DNA from: Methylophilaceae bacterium
GTDB taxonomy: Bacteria; Pseudomonadota; Gammaproteobacteria; Burkholderiales; Methylophilaceae
Direction of reading: 5' to 3'
Assembly (NCBI GenBank): GCA_027488395.1
Contig: JAIYBT010000026.1
Location: forward strand, 50,284-114,283
DNA: 64,000 bases
Made by a program: the position numbers and the translations under genes. The notes beneath the pieces are model-generated. The model did no database searches, had not been told where the DNA came from, and saw only the letters and a list, made by a program, of their open reading frames with translations. Below are positions 1-9,067 of this stretch, in pieces; the stretch's first letter is position 1, and every line of letters starts with the position of its first letter.

Positions 1-2
1 AG

Positions 3-761
3 CGGTTTAGGCAACGCTTTTCAACCATTCCTTTATTACAATTATTAAACCCTGCCTACTTTTTTAAGCCTGGCGCCGATGCCAATGCGATCAACGCCAC
101 GATACGCAGTACTTTGTTGCCGATCGATACGCTGGGTTTACACCTACACGGTTGGCAACACTGGGTGGCCCATTGTGGCGTGACGTTTCAGTCACAACCG
201 CAATTTGCAGCGGCCCCACTTTCGGCAAGTGAGGCGGGGGTGACGGTCAGCCTGGAGCATGCATACAGTCAAGCCGCACTCACCCAGTTAATCGGCTGCG
301 CAAGTCAGTGGATGGTGGGCCAAGGCTATCCAAGGCCACGTCATTTTCGTGCTGGGGGCTGGCAATTGGGTCCGAAATTGACGGCGGCTTTGGAGCAGCA
401 CGGTTTTGTGTGGGATAGCTCGGTGATTCAGGCAGCGTTGCTCACGACACGTTGGCCGAAAGACAGTGCGCTGGTGACTTCCCTCCACCGCTTACATCCA
501 CAAGTGCCCGACCTGGCGCAACCTTATGCGTTAACCCCATCGCTGATGGAATACCCCAATAATGCGGGCTTGGCGGATTACGCCACCAGCCAGCAGTGGG
601 TGCAACTTTTCGAACAGCTGATTTCCAGTGAACATAGCGTCATGGTGCTGGGCTTTCATCAGGAATCCGCAGACGATTTTTTGACGATCTTGGCGCAAGT
701 CATCCCGCGCTTTGAAGCAATTGCCGCACAACATCAACGACGATTAAGATGGATGCCATAA
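3..761 (+). CDS. Polysaccharide deacetylase-like protein (5' end outside window)
   Basis: The reading frame is open from the first bases of the window, so the gene starts upstream and only the C-terminal ~252 residues are seen. A FFKPG stretch, an HLHGWxHW stretch and a later FRAGGW motif followed by a Leu-rich helix and WDSSV resemble the metal-site and barrel motifs of carbohydrate esterase family 4 / NodB-like deacetylases. A late GFHQES could be the last active-site strand. The next gene, alkB, starts 3 bases after the stop, so the two are probably co-transcribed. The substrate cannot be told. The family call is tentative because the N-terminal catalytic Asp motif lies outside the window. 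Confidence 0.6.
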   Translation, partial: RFRQRFSTIPLLQLLNPAYFFKPGADANAINATIRSTLLPIDTLGLHLHGWQHWVAHCGVTFQSQPQFAAAPLSASEAGVTVSLEHAYSQAALTQLIGCASQWMVGQGYPRPRHFRAGGWQLGPKLTAALEQHGFVWDSSVIQAALLTTRWPKDSALVTSLHRLHPQVPDLAQPYALTPSLMEYPNNAGLADYATSQQWVQLFEQLISSEHSVMVLGFHQESADDFLTILAQVIPRFEAIAAQHQRRLRWMP

Positions 762-764
762 GCC

Positions 765-1406
765 ATGACATTATTTGATACCCATCCCCCCTCAGCACCC
801 GTGGTGTTAGCGAGTGGCGCCGTATGGTTGGATGGTTTTGCGTTGCCAGTGGCAGATCGCATCTGCCAGCAACTGTCTGCGCATTTTGTTTCGCGGCCGC
901 CACAACAAATGATGACGCCCATGGGCTACCCGATGTCGGTCAAAACCACCAGCATGGGCGATTGGGGCTGGGTAGGCACGACCCAAGGCTATGGCTACAG
1001 TGCCATCGAGCCCGCCACAGGGCTCGCATGGCCAGCGATGACGCCTGATATTTTGCAACTCGCAGCAAATGCAGCCGCCGCAGCGGGCTACCAAGCATTT
1101 GTGCCAGACAGTTGTTTGATCAATCAATATGCCGTTGGGACGAAAATGGGGTTGCATCAAGACAAAGATGAACAAGATTTTAGTCAGCCGATTGTGTCGG
1201 TGTCACTCGGTTTACCTGCGACTTTTTTGTTTGGTGGGCCCCGCCGCAGTGATCGCCCGGTTAAAATTCCGTTGGTGCATGGCGATGTGGTGGTGTGGGG
1301 CGGCGCCAGTCGTCGCTTTTATCATGGCGTGGCCACCATTCGGCCAGGCATGCATCCGCTGTTAGGCGCTCAGCGCATTAATCTTACGCTGCGAAAAGCA
1401 CGCTGA
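765..1406 (+). CDS. alkB: AlkB-type alpha-ketoglutarate-dependent DNA/RNA dealkylase
   Basis: This is an Fe(II)/2-oxoglutarate dioxygenase that removes methyl lesions such as 1-methyladenine and 3-methylcytosine from nucleic acids by oxidative demethylation. The 213-residue protein has the iron triad H131-x-D133 and H187 and the 2-oxoglutarate-binding R204/R210 in RINLTLR, at the same numbering as E. coli AlkB. The substrate-lid region is present around residues 50-80. The length is normal for the family. It follows the deacetylase-like gene by 3 bases, so it may be read from the same transcript. No ada gene is next to it, unlike in E. coli. Confidence 0.95.
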   Translation: MTLFDTHPPSAPVVLASGAVWLDGFALPVADRICQQLSAHFVSRPPQQMMTPMGYPMSVKTTSMGDWGWVGTTQGYGYSAIEPATGLAWPAMTPDILQLAANAAAAAGYQAFVPDSCLINQYAVGTKMGLHQDKDEQDFSQPIVSVSLGLPATFLFGGPRRSDRPVKIPLVHGDVVVWGGASRRFYHGVATIRPGMHPLLGAQRINLTLRKAR

Positions 1407-1614
1407 CTGCCGCGGTCATTGTCTGTGGACCAGCATGGAAAGACCTGCCACATCGCTGGCCTTTTTAATGCGCAATAAACCCGAGCTTTAACCCTCACTT
1501 CGCAGTTGCCTCTTTTGTCCAAAAGAGTAAACTGAAGTTGTCCTGATTCATGATTCGTCTCGATGTTGAGGCAGGACCATTGAACGGGGCAATTTCAGAA
1601 CAAAGGAGTTTGTC

Positions 1615-1941
1615 ATGAATTTACAGCTTACTGGACATCATTTAGAAATCACCCCCGCGCTTCGAGAATACATCTCGACGAAATTTACGCGCATCAGCAA
1701 TCATTTTGATCATGTCATTGATGTCAAAGTCACCATGTCGATTGAAAAGTTGGCGCAAAAGGTCGAGGCCACCTTGCATGTGCCTGGCAACGATTTACAC
1801 GCAGCGTGTACCGACGAAAACATGTATAGCGCCATCGATATGTTGACTGACAAACTAGACCGTCAAGTGGTCAAGCACAAAGAAAAACATGGCGACCATC
1901 ACAAGTCTGGTGGGGCGGTTAAACACCAAGTATTGTCCTAA
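1615..1941 (+). CDS. hpf: Ribosome hibernation promoting factor, short form
   Basis: A 108-residue HPF/YfiA-family protein that binds the 30S decoding and mRNA channel and promotes inactive 100S ribosomes in stationary phase. The opening MNLQLTGHHLEITPALREYI and the KFTRISNHFDHVIDVKVTM stretch are typical of the beta-alpha-beta-beta-beta-alpha fold. It lacks the C-terminal dimerisation domain of long HPF. A strong ribosome-binding site (AAAGGAG) lies 7 bases before the ATG. In many proteobacteria hpf lies downstream of rpoN and before ptsN; here it is preceded by alkB after a ~208 bp gap and followed by hprK. A hairpin follows the stop codon. Confidence 0.93.
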   Translation: MNLQLTGHHLEITPALREYISTKFTRISNHFDHVIDVKVTMSIEKLAQKVEATLHVPGNDLHAACTDENMYSAIDMLTDKLDRQVVKHKEKHGDHHKSGGAVKHQVLS

Positions 1942-1949
1942 TCTCTCGA

Positions 1950-1978
1950 TTGCGCTATCCGTGGTTTGGGTAGCGCAA
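1950..1978 (+). terminator. Stem-loop after hpf
   Basis: TTGCGCTATCC pairs with GGGTAGCGCAA (11 pairs, one G-U) around the 7-base loop GTGGTTT. A short T-run (TTTTT) follows only about 8 bases after the stem, so it is either a weak intrinsic terminator or an mRNA-stabilising hairpin that partly separates hpf from hprK. Confidence 0.55.
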
Positions 1979-2067
1979 ACACCCATTTTTCTAAAGTGAA
2001 GTCACCGCACAAGCAGGATTCAGTTGTAAGATAACCCGTTGATTTCCCATGACGCATACGGTCTACC

Positions 2068-3018
2068 ATGGCACACATATCAGTCGCCGATTTATACAAA
2101 CAAATTCGTAGCAAACTCAAACTCAAATGGGTGGCAGGCCAAGCCGGCGGCAGTAAAGTGCTGACTTCAGGCACGGTGACCAAGCCATCGCTGGCGTTGA
2201 TTGGTCATTTGAATTATGTCCACCCAAATCGCGTGCAAGTGCTGGGCTGCGCCGAGATGGATTATCTCAATCAATTAAGCATTTTGGCCTTACAACAAGC
2301 GGTGGCCAATTTATTTTCAACCGATTTAGCGGTGGTGATTGTTGCAAACGGCGAAAAAGTACCGCCTGCATTGTTAGAGATGGCGGAAAAACAACAAACG
2401 CCCTTGTTTACCTCACCGATGATGAGTCCGCAACTGATGGAGTTGCTCAGCCATTATTTAGCGATCGCGACCGCTGAATCGGTGAGCTTACATGGGGTAT
2501 TTATAGAAGTACAAGGCTTTGGCGTGTTGATTAAAGGCAGCGCTGCCATTGGTAAAAGTGAGTTGGCCTTAGAGTTAATTTCCCGTGGCCATCGTTTGGT
2601 TGCCGACGACATCGTCGACTTTTATCGGATTTCGCCGGAGCGGGTGGAGGGACGTTGTCCTGAATTATTACAAGATTTTTTAGAAGTACGTGGTCTCGGT
2701 ATCTTAAATATTCGTGCACTGTTTGGTGATAATGCCGTCAAACCAACCAAACCCCTTGATTTAATCATTCAGTTAGCGCTGGCCGACGAGATGCAACCAA
2801 TGGCGCTAGATCGACTCAATGCCAATCGACAAACCGAACGCGTACTCGATGTCGAAATCCATAAAGTGGTGATTCCGATTGCGGCTGGCCGCAACATCGC
2901 GGTGTTGGTCGAAGTTGCAGTACGCAATCATATGTTGCTATTAAGAGGGGTGAATGCGACTAAACAGCTCACCCAACGGCAAAAACAACTCATGCTAAGA
3001 GAAAGCAAACAACGCTAA
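2068..3018 (+). CDS. hprK: HPr kinase/phosphorylase
   Basis: A bifunctional enzyme that phosphorylates and dephosphorylates Ser46 of HPr. The 316-residue protein has an N-terminal domain (about 1-130) and a C-terminal catalytic domain with Walker A GSAAIGKS at 157-164, the following ELALELISRGHRLVADD helix-strand, and the family signature EVRGLGILNIRALFGD near 206-221. The P-loop fits G-x4-GKS but carries Ser-Ala-Ala where the family usually has a Gly-containing GDSG-like sequence. Its substrate HPr is encoded about 1.3 kb downstream and keeps Ser46. The stop overlaps the rapZ start by one base (TAATG), indicating translational coupling. Confidence 0.95.
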   Translation: MAHISVADLYKQIRSKLKLKWVAGQAGGSKVLTSGTVTKPSLALIGHLNYVHPNRVQVLGCAEMDYLNQLSILALQQAVANLFSTDLAVVIVANGEKVPPALLEMAEKQQTPLFTSPMMSPQLMELLSHYLAIATAESVSLHGVFIEVQGFGVLIKGSAAIGKSELALELISRGHRLVADDIVDFYRISPERVEGRCPELLQDFLEVRGLGILNIRALFGDNAVKPTKPLDLIIQLALADEMQPMALDRLNANRQTERVLDVEIHKVVIPIAAGRNIAVLVEVAVRNHMLLLRGVNATKQLTQRQKQLMLRESKQR

Positions 3019-3896
3019 TGCAATTGGTGATTGTGACCGGTTTGTCCGGCTCTGGAAAAAGTATCGCACTCCGTGTGTTTGAAGACCACGGCTATTATTG
3101 TATTGATAATTTGCCTGCGACCTTGTTGCCGCACATACAAAGCCATGTCGCTGGACGCGATGCAACCAAAGTGGCCATTAGTATTGATAGCCGTAGCATT
3201 GCGATTGAAGCCTTGCCTGATATGTTGCAAACCCTGTCTAGTCAGGGTATCCAAACCCATTTATTGTTTTTAGATGCCAATCTGGAAACCTTGGTCAAAC
3301 GGTTTTCAGAAACCCGCCGTAAGCATCCTTTAAGTTCGCCTAGCTTGGCCTTGGCCGACAGCATCCGCCAAGAGCGCGAGTTATTATCTGGCTTGCGTGA
3401 GTTGGGACACCATGTGGATACCAGTCATTTAAACTCGAACGCCTTGCGCCAGCACACGCGACAATGGATGTTGCAGGTAGAACAACAATATCAGCACAGT
3501 GCCAGTCATAGCTTGGTGTTATCGTTTATTTCGTTCGGGTTTAAACATGGCATTCCGCTGGATGCAGACTTTGTGTTCGATGTCAGAAGCTTACCCAATC
3601 CGCACTACGATCCCGTCTTGCGGCCATTTAACGGCAAACAAGCGCCGATTCAGCAATTTATGCAAAATGAAAGTATGGTGCTTGAAATGCAGCGAGACAT
3701 TCAGCACTATATCGAGAAATGGTTGCCGAGTTTTTATCAAGACCATCGGAGCTATGTCACGGTGGCAATTGGGTGCACAGGTGGTCAGCACCGATCGGTC
3801 TATTTAGTCGAGCAGTTGGGCCATCATTTTCAACCACAACATGCGGTGATGTTACGTCACCGTGAACTCAACGAATCGATCGCGCGTTCGATTTAA
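3018..3896 (+). CDS. rapZ: RNase adapter protein / nucleotide-binding protein RapZ
   Basis: A 292-residue member of the RapZ/YvcJ family. In E. coli RapZ presents GlmZ sRNA to RNase E and so tunes glucosamine-6-phosphate synthesis; in other bacteria the role is less clear. An N-terminal P-loop GLSGSGKS (8-15) is followed by FEDHGYYCIDNLP. The C-terminal half contains SFGFKHGIPLDADFVFDVR and GCTGGQHRSV, both family hallmarks. It overlaps hprK by one base and is followed after 17 bases by an EIIA gene, so it sits inside the phosphotransferase operon. Confidence 0.95.
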   Translation: MQLVIVTGLSGSGKSIALRVFEDHGYYCIDNLPATLLPHIQSHVAGRDATKVAISIDSRSIAIEALPDMLQTLSSQGIQTHLLFLDANLETLVKRFSETRRKHPLSSPSLALADSIRQERELLSGLRELGHHVDTSHLNSNALRQHTRQWMLQVEQQYQHSASHSLVLSFISFGFKHGIPLDADFVFDVRSLPNPHYDPVLRPFNGKQAPIQQFMQNESMVLEMQRDIQHYIEKWLPSFYQDHRSYVTVAIGCTGGQHRSVYLVEQLGHHFQPQHAVMLRHRELNESIARSI

Positions 3897-3913
3897 GTAT
3901 TGAAAGCCTCTTT

Positions 3914-4321
3914 ATGATTGGTGTGTTAATAATCGCTCATGGTCGCCTAGGTGCCAGTTTAATTGAGTGTGCCACCCATGTGATGGGTAGTCGTCCGGCA
4001 CAGTTGGATTACCTAGAAATTTCTAAGCAAGATGAACCCGCAGATATGTTGGCCAAAGCGCAAAGCGTGGTCAGCACTTTAAATAGCGGTCATGGCGTAT
4101 TGGTGTTATCGGATATTTATGGCGCAACCCCATGCAATATCGTCACCCGCCTGCTCAGCCCCGATGAAATTGAAGGGGTTGCTGGGGTGAACTTACCCAT
4201 GCTGGTACGCGTATTGAATTATCGGCATGAGGGCTTGCATACCTGTATTGAAAAAGCCTTAAGCGGTGGACGCGAAGGCGTTGTCCATTTCACCAAAACC
4301 ACTTGTCATCACGCACCTTAA
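3914..4321 (+). CDS. PTS EIIA component, mannose/fructose type
   Basis: A 135-residue EIIA domain of the mannose class. The phosphorylatable histidine is H9 in the opening MIGVLIIAHGRLG, and SDIYGATPCNIV matches the conserved GxTP(C/F)N loop. It stands alone: no EIIB, EIIC or EIID is encoded nearby, so a transport role is unlikely and a regulatory phospho-acceptor role is inferred. It is followed after 3 bases by ptsH. Equivalent single EIIA-Man genes beside ptsH and ptsI are common in betaproteobacteria. Confidence 0.92.
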   Translation: MIGVLIIAHGRLGASLIECATHVMGSRPAQLDYLEISKQDEPADMLAKAQSVVSTLNSGHGVLVLSDIYGATPCNIVTRLLSPDEIEGVAGVNLPMLVRVLNYRHEGLHTCIEKALSGGREGVVHFTKTTCHHAP

Positions 4322-4324
4322 ATC

Positions 4325-4594
4325 ATGGCCAAATTGTCGATCGAAATTATTAATAAATTGGGGCTACATGCGCGCGCCTCCACCAAGTTTACGCAAACTG
4401 CCAGTCAGTTTAAAAGTGAGGTCTGGGTTGAAAAAAATGGTCGCCGGGTCAATGCTAAAAGCATCATGGGGGTGATGATGTTGGCCGCCGCCAAAGGCAG
4501 CATCATTGAGATTGACGCCACAGGCGATGATGAAACCGACGCCATCGCGGCCTTGCAAGCGCTCATATTGGATTATTTTGGCGAGGGTGAATAA
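4325..4594 (+). CDS. ptsH: Phosphocarrier protein HPr
   Basis: An 89-residue HPr. The enzyme-I phosphorylation site is H15 in LGLHARAS, and the HprK target is S46 in NAKSIMGVMMLAA. Having both sites fits with hprK and ptsI in the same cluster. The stop codon is immediately followed by the ATG of ptsI, so the two are translationally coupled. As no permease is present, HPr here most likely relays phosphate to regulatory partners such as the upstream EIIA. Confidence 0.97.
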   Translation: MAKLSIEIINKLGLHARASTKFTQTASQFKSEVWVEKNGRRVNAKSIMGVMMLAAAKGSIIEIDATGDDETDAIAALQALILDYFGEGE

Positions 4595-6346
4595 ATGAGC
4601 AGCTTTAGCATGCATGGAGTAGGCGTTTCCAGTGGCATTGCCATTGGTCATGCCCACTTGATTTCGCATGCGTTGCTCGAAGTGGTGCATTTCACCATTG
4701 AGGCTAGCGCGGTAGCGCAAGAAATTGCACGGTTTCAACGTGCGATTCACCTGGTGAAGTTGGATTTAGAGCAGCTCAAAGCGCAACTGCCCGCCAACGC
4801 GCCTGCCGAGCTGGCAGCATTTATTGGCACCCATTTGGCAATGTTATGCGATAAATCATTGTCGGAAGCACCGATTGCTATTATTGAGGCCGAGCGCTGT
4901 AATGCAGAGTGGGCGCTAAAGCAACAAATGGATGACATCGTTGCGCAATTCGATGCGATTGAAGATGTGTATTTGCGCGAGCGTAAACAAGATGTGATGC
5001 AGGTGGTGGAGCGGGTGATTAAAGTCTTGCTCGGCCGTCATCAACACACTGCAGAAAAAAAACAGCATGCCAAGCAAGAGCGCGCCATGATTTTAGTGGC
5101 GCACGATATTTCACCGGCGGATGCGATCCAATTTAAACACCATCAGTTTGCTGCTTTTATTACCGATGTTGGTGGCGTGACCTCCCATACAGCCATTTTG
5201 GCGCGTAGTTTAAATATCCCCTCGATTGTGGCATTGCAACGCGCGCGCGGCTTAATCAGTGATGGCGAGTTGATGATTGTGGATGGTGCGCAGGGGGTGG
5301 TCATTGTCAACCCTGGCCCTGAGGTGTTATCCGAGTATCAGCTCAAGCAAAATCAGTGGCAACTGGCGCAACAAAAACTACAACGTATTAAAGCGACCAA
5401 AGCGCTCACCGTCGACGGCGTTGCCATTGAGTTGCTGGCGAATATTGAAGTGCCTGAAGATGTGCTAAGCGCAAAAGCGGCTGGGGCGGCCGGTGTGGGC
5501 CTGTATCGCACCGAATTTTTGTTTATGAATCGGCGAGATATGCCCGACGAAGAGGAGCAATTTGAAGCCTATCGTTATGTGGCGGAAGCGATGAAAGGCA
5601 TGCCCGTGACCATCCGCACCTTGGATATTGGTGCAGATAAACAATTAAATCCAGACGAAGTGGTCACCGCGACCAATCCAGCGTTGGGCTTACGCGCTGT
5701 GCGCTATTGTTTGTCAGAGCCACAGGTGTTTCACACCCAATTCCGTGCGTTGCTGCGTGCCTCGCACTACGGGCGGGTGAATATTTTGATTCCCATGCTT
5801 TCTAATTTAAATGAGTTGCGCCAAACCAAATTGTTGCTGCAACGCGCCAAAGAGGCGTTGCGCAAAGAAGGCGTTCCATTTGATGAGGGAATACGTTTGG
5901 GCGGGATGATAGAGGTGCCAGCAGCTGCCATCAGTGCCGATGCGTTTAGTCAGGCGTTGGACTTTTTATCCATTGGCACCAATGATTTGATTCAATACAC
6001 CTTGGCGATTGACCGTGCGGATGATGCGGTGGCGCATTTATACAATCCCTTGCATCCCGCGGTTTTAAAATTGATACAGCTGACCATACAAGCCGCGCAC
6101 AAGCATGGTAAACCCGTGTCTGTGTGTGGCGAGATGGCAGGCGACACCCGTTTAACGCGATTACTCATCGGCATGGGCATGCGTCAATTGTCGATGCATC
6201 CCGCCCACATCCTGAGTGTGAAATCACACATTTTGCAAAGTGAAGCAGCCGTCTTAGCCAAGCAAGCAAAAAAAATCCTTGCACTCAGTGACTTAGATAA
6301 AATTGAGCCACTGATCAATCGGTGGAACGGTCAAGCGATGTCTTAA
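4595..6346 (+). CDS. ptsI: Phosphoenolpyruvate-protein phosphotransferase (enzyme I)
   Basis: Transfers phosphate from PEP to HPr. The 583-residue length is normal. The HPr-binding helical domain comes first, then the phosphohistidine domain with active H198 in GGVTSHTAILARS, then the PEP-binding TIM barrel with LYRTEFLFMNR, RTLDIGADK and the near-C-terminal VSVCGEMAGD containing the catalytic Cys. It lies directly after ptsH with no intergenic base. It is the last gene of the cluster; about 120 bp without a clear terminator separate it from prlC. Confidence 0.96.
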   Translation: MSSFSMHGVGVSSGIAIGHAHLISHALLEVVHFTIEASAVAQEIARFQRAIHLVKLDLEQLKAQLPANAPAELAAFIGTHLAMLCDKSLSEAPIAIIEAERCNAEWALKQQMDDIVAQFDAIEDVYLRERKQDVMQVVERVIKVLLGRHQHTAEKKQHAKQERAMILVAHDISPADAIQFKHHQFAAFITDVGGVTSHTAILARSLNIPSIVALQRARGLISDGELMIVDGAQGVVIVNPGPEVLSEYQLKQNQWQLAQQKLQRIKATKALTVDGVAIELLANIEVPEDVLSAKAAGAAGVGLYRTEFLFMNRRDMPDEEEQFEAYRYVAEAMKGMPVTIRTLDIGADKQLNPDEVVTATNPALGLRAVRYCLSEPQVFHTQFRALLRASHYGRVNILIPMLSNLNELRQTKLLLQRAKEALRKEGVPFDEGIRLGGMIEVPAAAISADAFSQALDFLSIGTNDLIQYTLAIDRADDAVAHLYNPLHPAVLKLIQLTIQAAHKHGKPVSVCGEMAGDTRLTRLLIGMGMRQLSMHPAHILSVKSHILQSEAAVLAKQAKKILALSDLDKIEPLINRWNGQAMS

Positions 6347-6467
6347 CTGTACGCACAAGCATCAATAAAACTCATCAATCTCATTTAAATAAGCAATATG
6401 ACAGGCCAGAACAATTACCAGATAATGGCAGTCAACCTAACAACATCGATTGCATAAGGAATCTTCT

Positions 6468-8498
6468 GTGAGCACCAATCCACTCCTCGTTTTTAATGGT
6501 TTACCACAATTCAACGAGATCAAGCCCGAGCATATATCGCCCGCGATCGAAACCTTGATTGCCGAGGGACGGGCGCTGGTCGCGCAATTGGCGACCCGTG
6601 CCGACACCCCAACTTGGGAAAATTTTGCAATTCCGCTCGAGGCTTTTTCAGTCAAGTTATCTCGCGCATGGGGGCCTGTGGGTCATCTCAACGCGGTGGT
6701 CAATACGCCTGCGCTGCGTGAAGCCTATAACGACAACTTAGCGAAACTCACTGATTTTTATAGCGATCTTGGTCAAGATGAGCGGCTGTATCAAAAATAT
6801 AAACAGATACAAGCCAGCCCTGCATACGCCCACCTCAGTCCTGCGCAACGCAAGATTGTGGACAATGAAGTGCGTGGCTTTAAATTGGGCGGGGCTGAAC
6901 TAGCCCCTGCAGAAAAAACACGCTTTAAAGCCATTGCCGAGCAACTGTCTAAACTGGGCAGTCAATTTGAAGAGAATATTCTCGACAATACCAACGACTT
7001 TCAACATGTGGTGACCGATAGTGCGATATTAGCGGGTCTGCCCGAGGATGCACTGCAAGCCGCGGCCGAAGCGGCACAAGCCGCGGGTAAAACGGGTTGG
7101 TTGTTCACCTTACACTACCCCTCCTATATGCCCGTCATGCAATATTGCGAACACCGTGGTCTGCGCGAAACCCTGTATCGTGCCTATGTCACGCGCGCAT
7201 CCGAGCTTAGTCAGCCACAATGGGACAACACCCCGTTAATTGCTGATTTACTTAAGCTCAAGCAAGAAGAAGCGCAACTACTGGGCTTTGAAAACTATGC
7301 TGCGCTGTCATTAGCTACCAAAATGGCCGACAGCCCACAGCAAGTGATTGATTTTCTGGATACGTTGGCCAAACGGGCAAAACCATATGCCGAAAAAGAC
7401 ATGGCAGAACTCACCGCTTACGCGAAAACGCTCGGGCTCGATGACCTGCAATCGTGGGATGTGGCCTATGTCAGCGAAAAACTACGCCAAGATAAATATG
7501 CGTTCTCAGACCAAGAAGTTAAGCAATATTTTCCAGAACCTAAGGTGAAAGCCGGCCTGTTTCGCGTGATTGAAACCATTTTTGGGGTACAAGTGCGTCC
7601 AGTCGCCGCGCCGACTTGGCATGCAGATGCCAGCTTTTACGAGATCAGTGATCAGCAACGCAACCCAATTGCTTACTTTTATTTGGACTTATACGCGCGC
7701 CAAGGGAAACGTGGCGGTGCATGGATGGATGAATGTATTACACGGCATAAAACTGCACAAGGCATTGAGTTGCCTGTGGCTTACTTAACGTGTAACTTCT
7801 CTGGGCCAATCGGCAATAAGCCGGCCTTATTCACCCACGACGAAGTGATCACCTTGTTCCACGAGTTTGGGCATGGCTTGCACCATATGTTGACGCAAGT
7901 GGAGGAATACAGCGTCTCGGGTATCAAAGGCGTGGAATGGGATGCGGTGGAGTTGCCCAGTCAATTTATGGAAAACTTTTGCTGGGAGTGGGAGGTATTG
8001 CGTCATATGACCGCGCATGTAGACAGCGGCGCACAATTGCCTCGCAACCTGTTTGATAAAATGGTGGCTGCTAAAAATTTCCAAGCCGGCATGCAAACGG
8101 TGCGTCAAATTGAGTTTTCATTGTTTGATATGCGTTTACATAGCACGTTTGATCCACATGGCACCCAAACAGCACTCGATGTGATTGAACAAGTACGCGA
8201 TGAAGTGGCCGTGTCACGGCCACCGAAGTGGAACCGCTTTCCGAACAGCTTTAGCCATATTTTTGCAGGGGGGTATGCTGCGGGTTACTATAGCTATAAA
8301 TGGGCGGAAGTATTGTCTGCGGACGCTTATAGCTTATTTGAGGAAATGGGCGTGCTGTCGGCAGAAGCGGGTAGTCGCTTTAAACAAGAAGTGTTAGCGC
8401 AAGGTGGTGCCCGTCCCGCCATGGAATCATTTGTTGCATTTAGGGGCCGTGAACCCAGCATGGATGCCTTACTGCGGCATAACGGCATGGCCAGCTAG
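6468..8498 (+). CDS. prlC: Oligopeptidase A (M3 family zinc metallopeptidase)
   Basis: A cytosolic zinc oligopeptidase that degrades short peptides, including cleaved signal peptides. The HEFGHGLHH zinc motif is at about 465-473, with the third ligand in the downstream E-rich VEWDAVELPSQFMENF segment. I chose GTG at 6468 over an upstream TTG at 6450, because AAGGA sits 8 bases before the GTG and the opening STNPLLVFNGLPQF matches the family start. The protein is 676 residues, normal for PrlC/OpdA. It is not obviously in an operon with the PTS genes. Confidence 0.95.
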   Translation: MSTNPLLVFNGLPQFNEIKPEHISPAIETLIAEGRALVAQLATRADTPTWENFAIPLEAFSVKLSRAWGPVGHLNAVVNTPALREAYNDNLAKLTDFYSDLGQDERLYQKYKQIQASPAYAHLSPAQRKIVDNEVRGFKLGGAELAPAEKTRFKAIAEQLSKLGSQFEENILDNTNDFQHVVTDSAILAGLPEDALQAAAEAAQAAGKTGWLFTLHYPSYMPVMQYCEHRGLRETLYRAYVTRASELSQPQWDNTPLIADLLKLKQEEAQLLGFENYAALSLATKMADSPQQVIDFLDTLAKRAKPYAEKDMAELTAYAKTLGLDDLQSWDVAYVSEKLRQDKYAFSDQEVKQYFPEPKVKAGLFRVIETIFGVQVRPVAAPTWHADASFYEISDQQRNPIAYFYLDLYARQGKRGGAWMDECITRHKTAQGIELPVAYLTCNFSGPIGNKPALFTHDEVITLFHEFGHGLHHMLTQVEEYSVSGIKGVEWDAVELPSQFMENFCWEWEVLRHMTAHVDSGAQLPRNLFDKMVAAKNFQAGMQTVRQIEFSLFDMRLHSTFDPHGTQTALDVIEQVRDEVAVSRPPKWNRFPNSFSHIFAGGYAAGYYSYKWAEVLSADAYSLFEEMGVLSAEAGSRFKQEVLAQGGARPAMESFVAFRGREPSMDALLRHNGMAS

Positions 8499-8513
8499 AT
8501 TGGCTAAAGGCTA

Positions 8514-8541
8514 GGCAGCATGCACACCGATGCGTGCTGCC
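8514..8541 (+). repeat. Stem-loop between prlC and the small secreted gene
   Basis: GGCAGCATGCA pairs with TGCGTGCTGCC (11 pairs including one G-U) around the loop CACCGA. There is no T-run after it, so it is more likely an mRNA end-protecting or processing hairpin than a true intrinsic terminator. Confidence 0.5.
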
Positions 8542-8565
8542 AATCGATAAAACAGAGGAAATACG

Positions 8566-8868
8566 ATGCTTCGATGGTGTTGTGTGTTGTGTGTAATGAT
8601 GAGTGTAGCGGTGAACGCTGCCACTGTGGCTGAGGATGATATTCAGGCAACCACGGGCAATGGCGATGCCGTGGTATTGCATGCCAATGGCTACTGGGAA
8701 TTCAAAGACCGTCAAAAAGCTGCAGAAGCCAAAGTGAAAGTCGAACAATTTGAACGCGATAATAGCTGTCCCTTGGGCATGCGCCCGAGCTTTTTAGGGG
8801 TGGGCCGTTGTATCGCATTTGATGATCCCATCCTAAAACGCGGTTCCCTCAGTGGTAAAGGCCGTTAA
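8566..8868 (+). CDS. Small secreted protein of unknown function
   Basis: A 100-residue protein with a Sec-type signal peptide: MLRW, a hydrophobic stretch of about 14 residues, then a likely cut after VNA-A. The mature part has a VVLHANGYWEF segment resembling short periplasmic DUF3157-like proteins, a charged lysine/glutamate-rich helix, and two cysteines (in NSCPLG and GRCIAF) that could form a disulfide in the periplasm. A ribosome-binding site (GAGGAAA) precedes the ATG. I do not recognise a specific function. It follows prlC and the intervening hairpin. Confidence 0.75.
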   Translation: MLRWCCVLCVMMSVAVNAATVAEDDIQATTGNGDAVVLHANGYWEFKDRQKAAEAKVKVEQFERDNSCPLGMRPSFLGVGRCIAFDDPILKRGSLSGKGR

Positions 8869-9067
8869 CCCAGCCGCGCCCAACATGAGTGCATATTCAC
8901 GCGGTCGGCGACCTGACGTTACAAGCTTATCTTCCTAGTTTGCAGCGCGGTTGCCGTGCCTCACCGCCCTCTGTGGTGATCTGACAGGTTTTCACCCAGC
9001 TGGCAGGATTTAGGTATAAGCTTTGCTTAACTACACGCTAAACAATTCATATAAAGCCCCAACATCT

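Noticed and set aside
807..1175. A 122-codon frame opposite alkB
   Set aside because: Antisense to a gene with a complete set of AlkB active-site residues; it shows no motif of its own.
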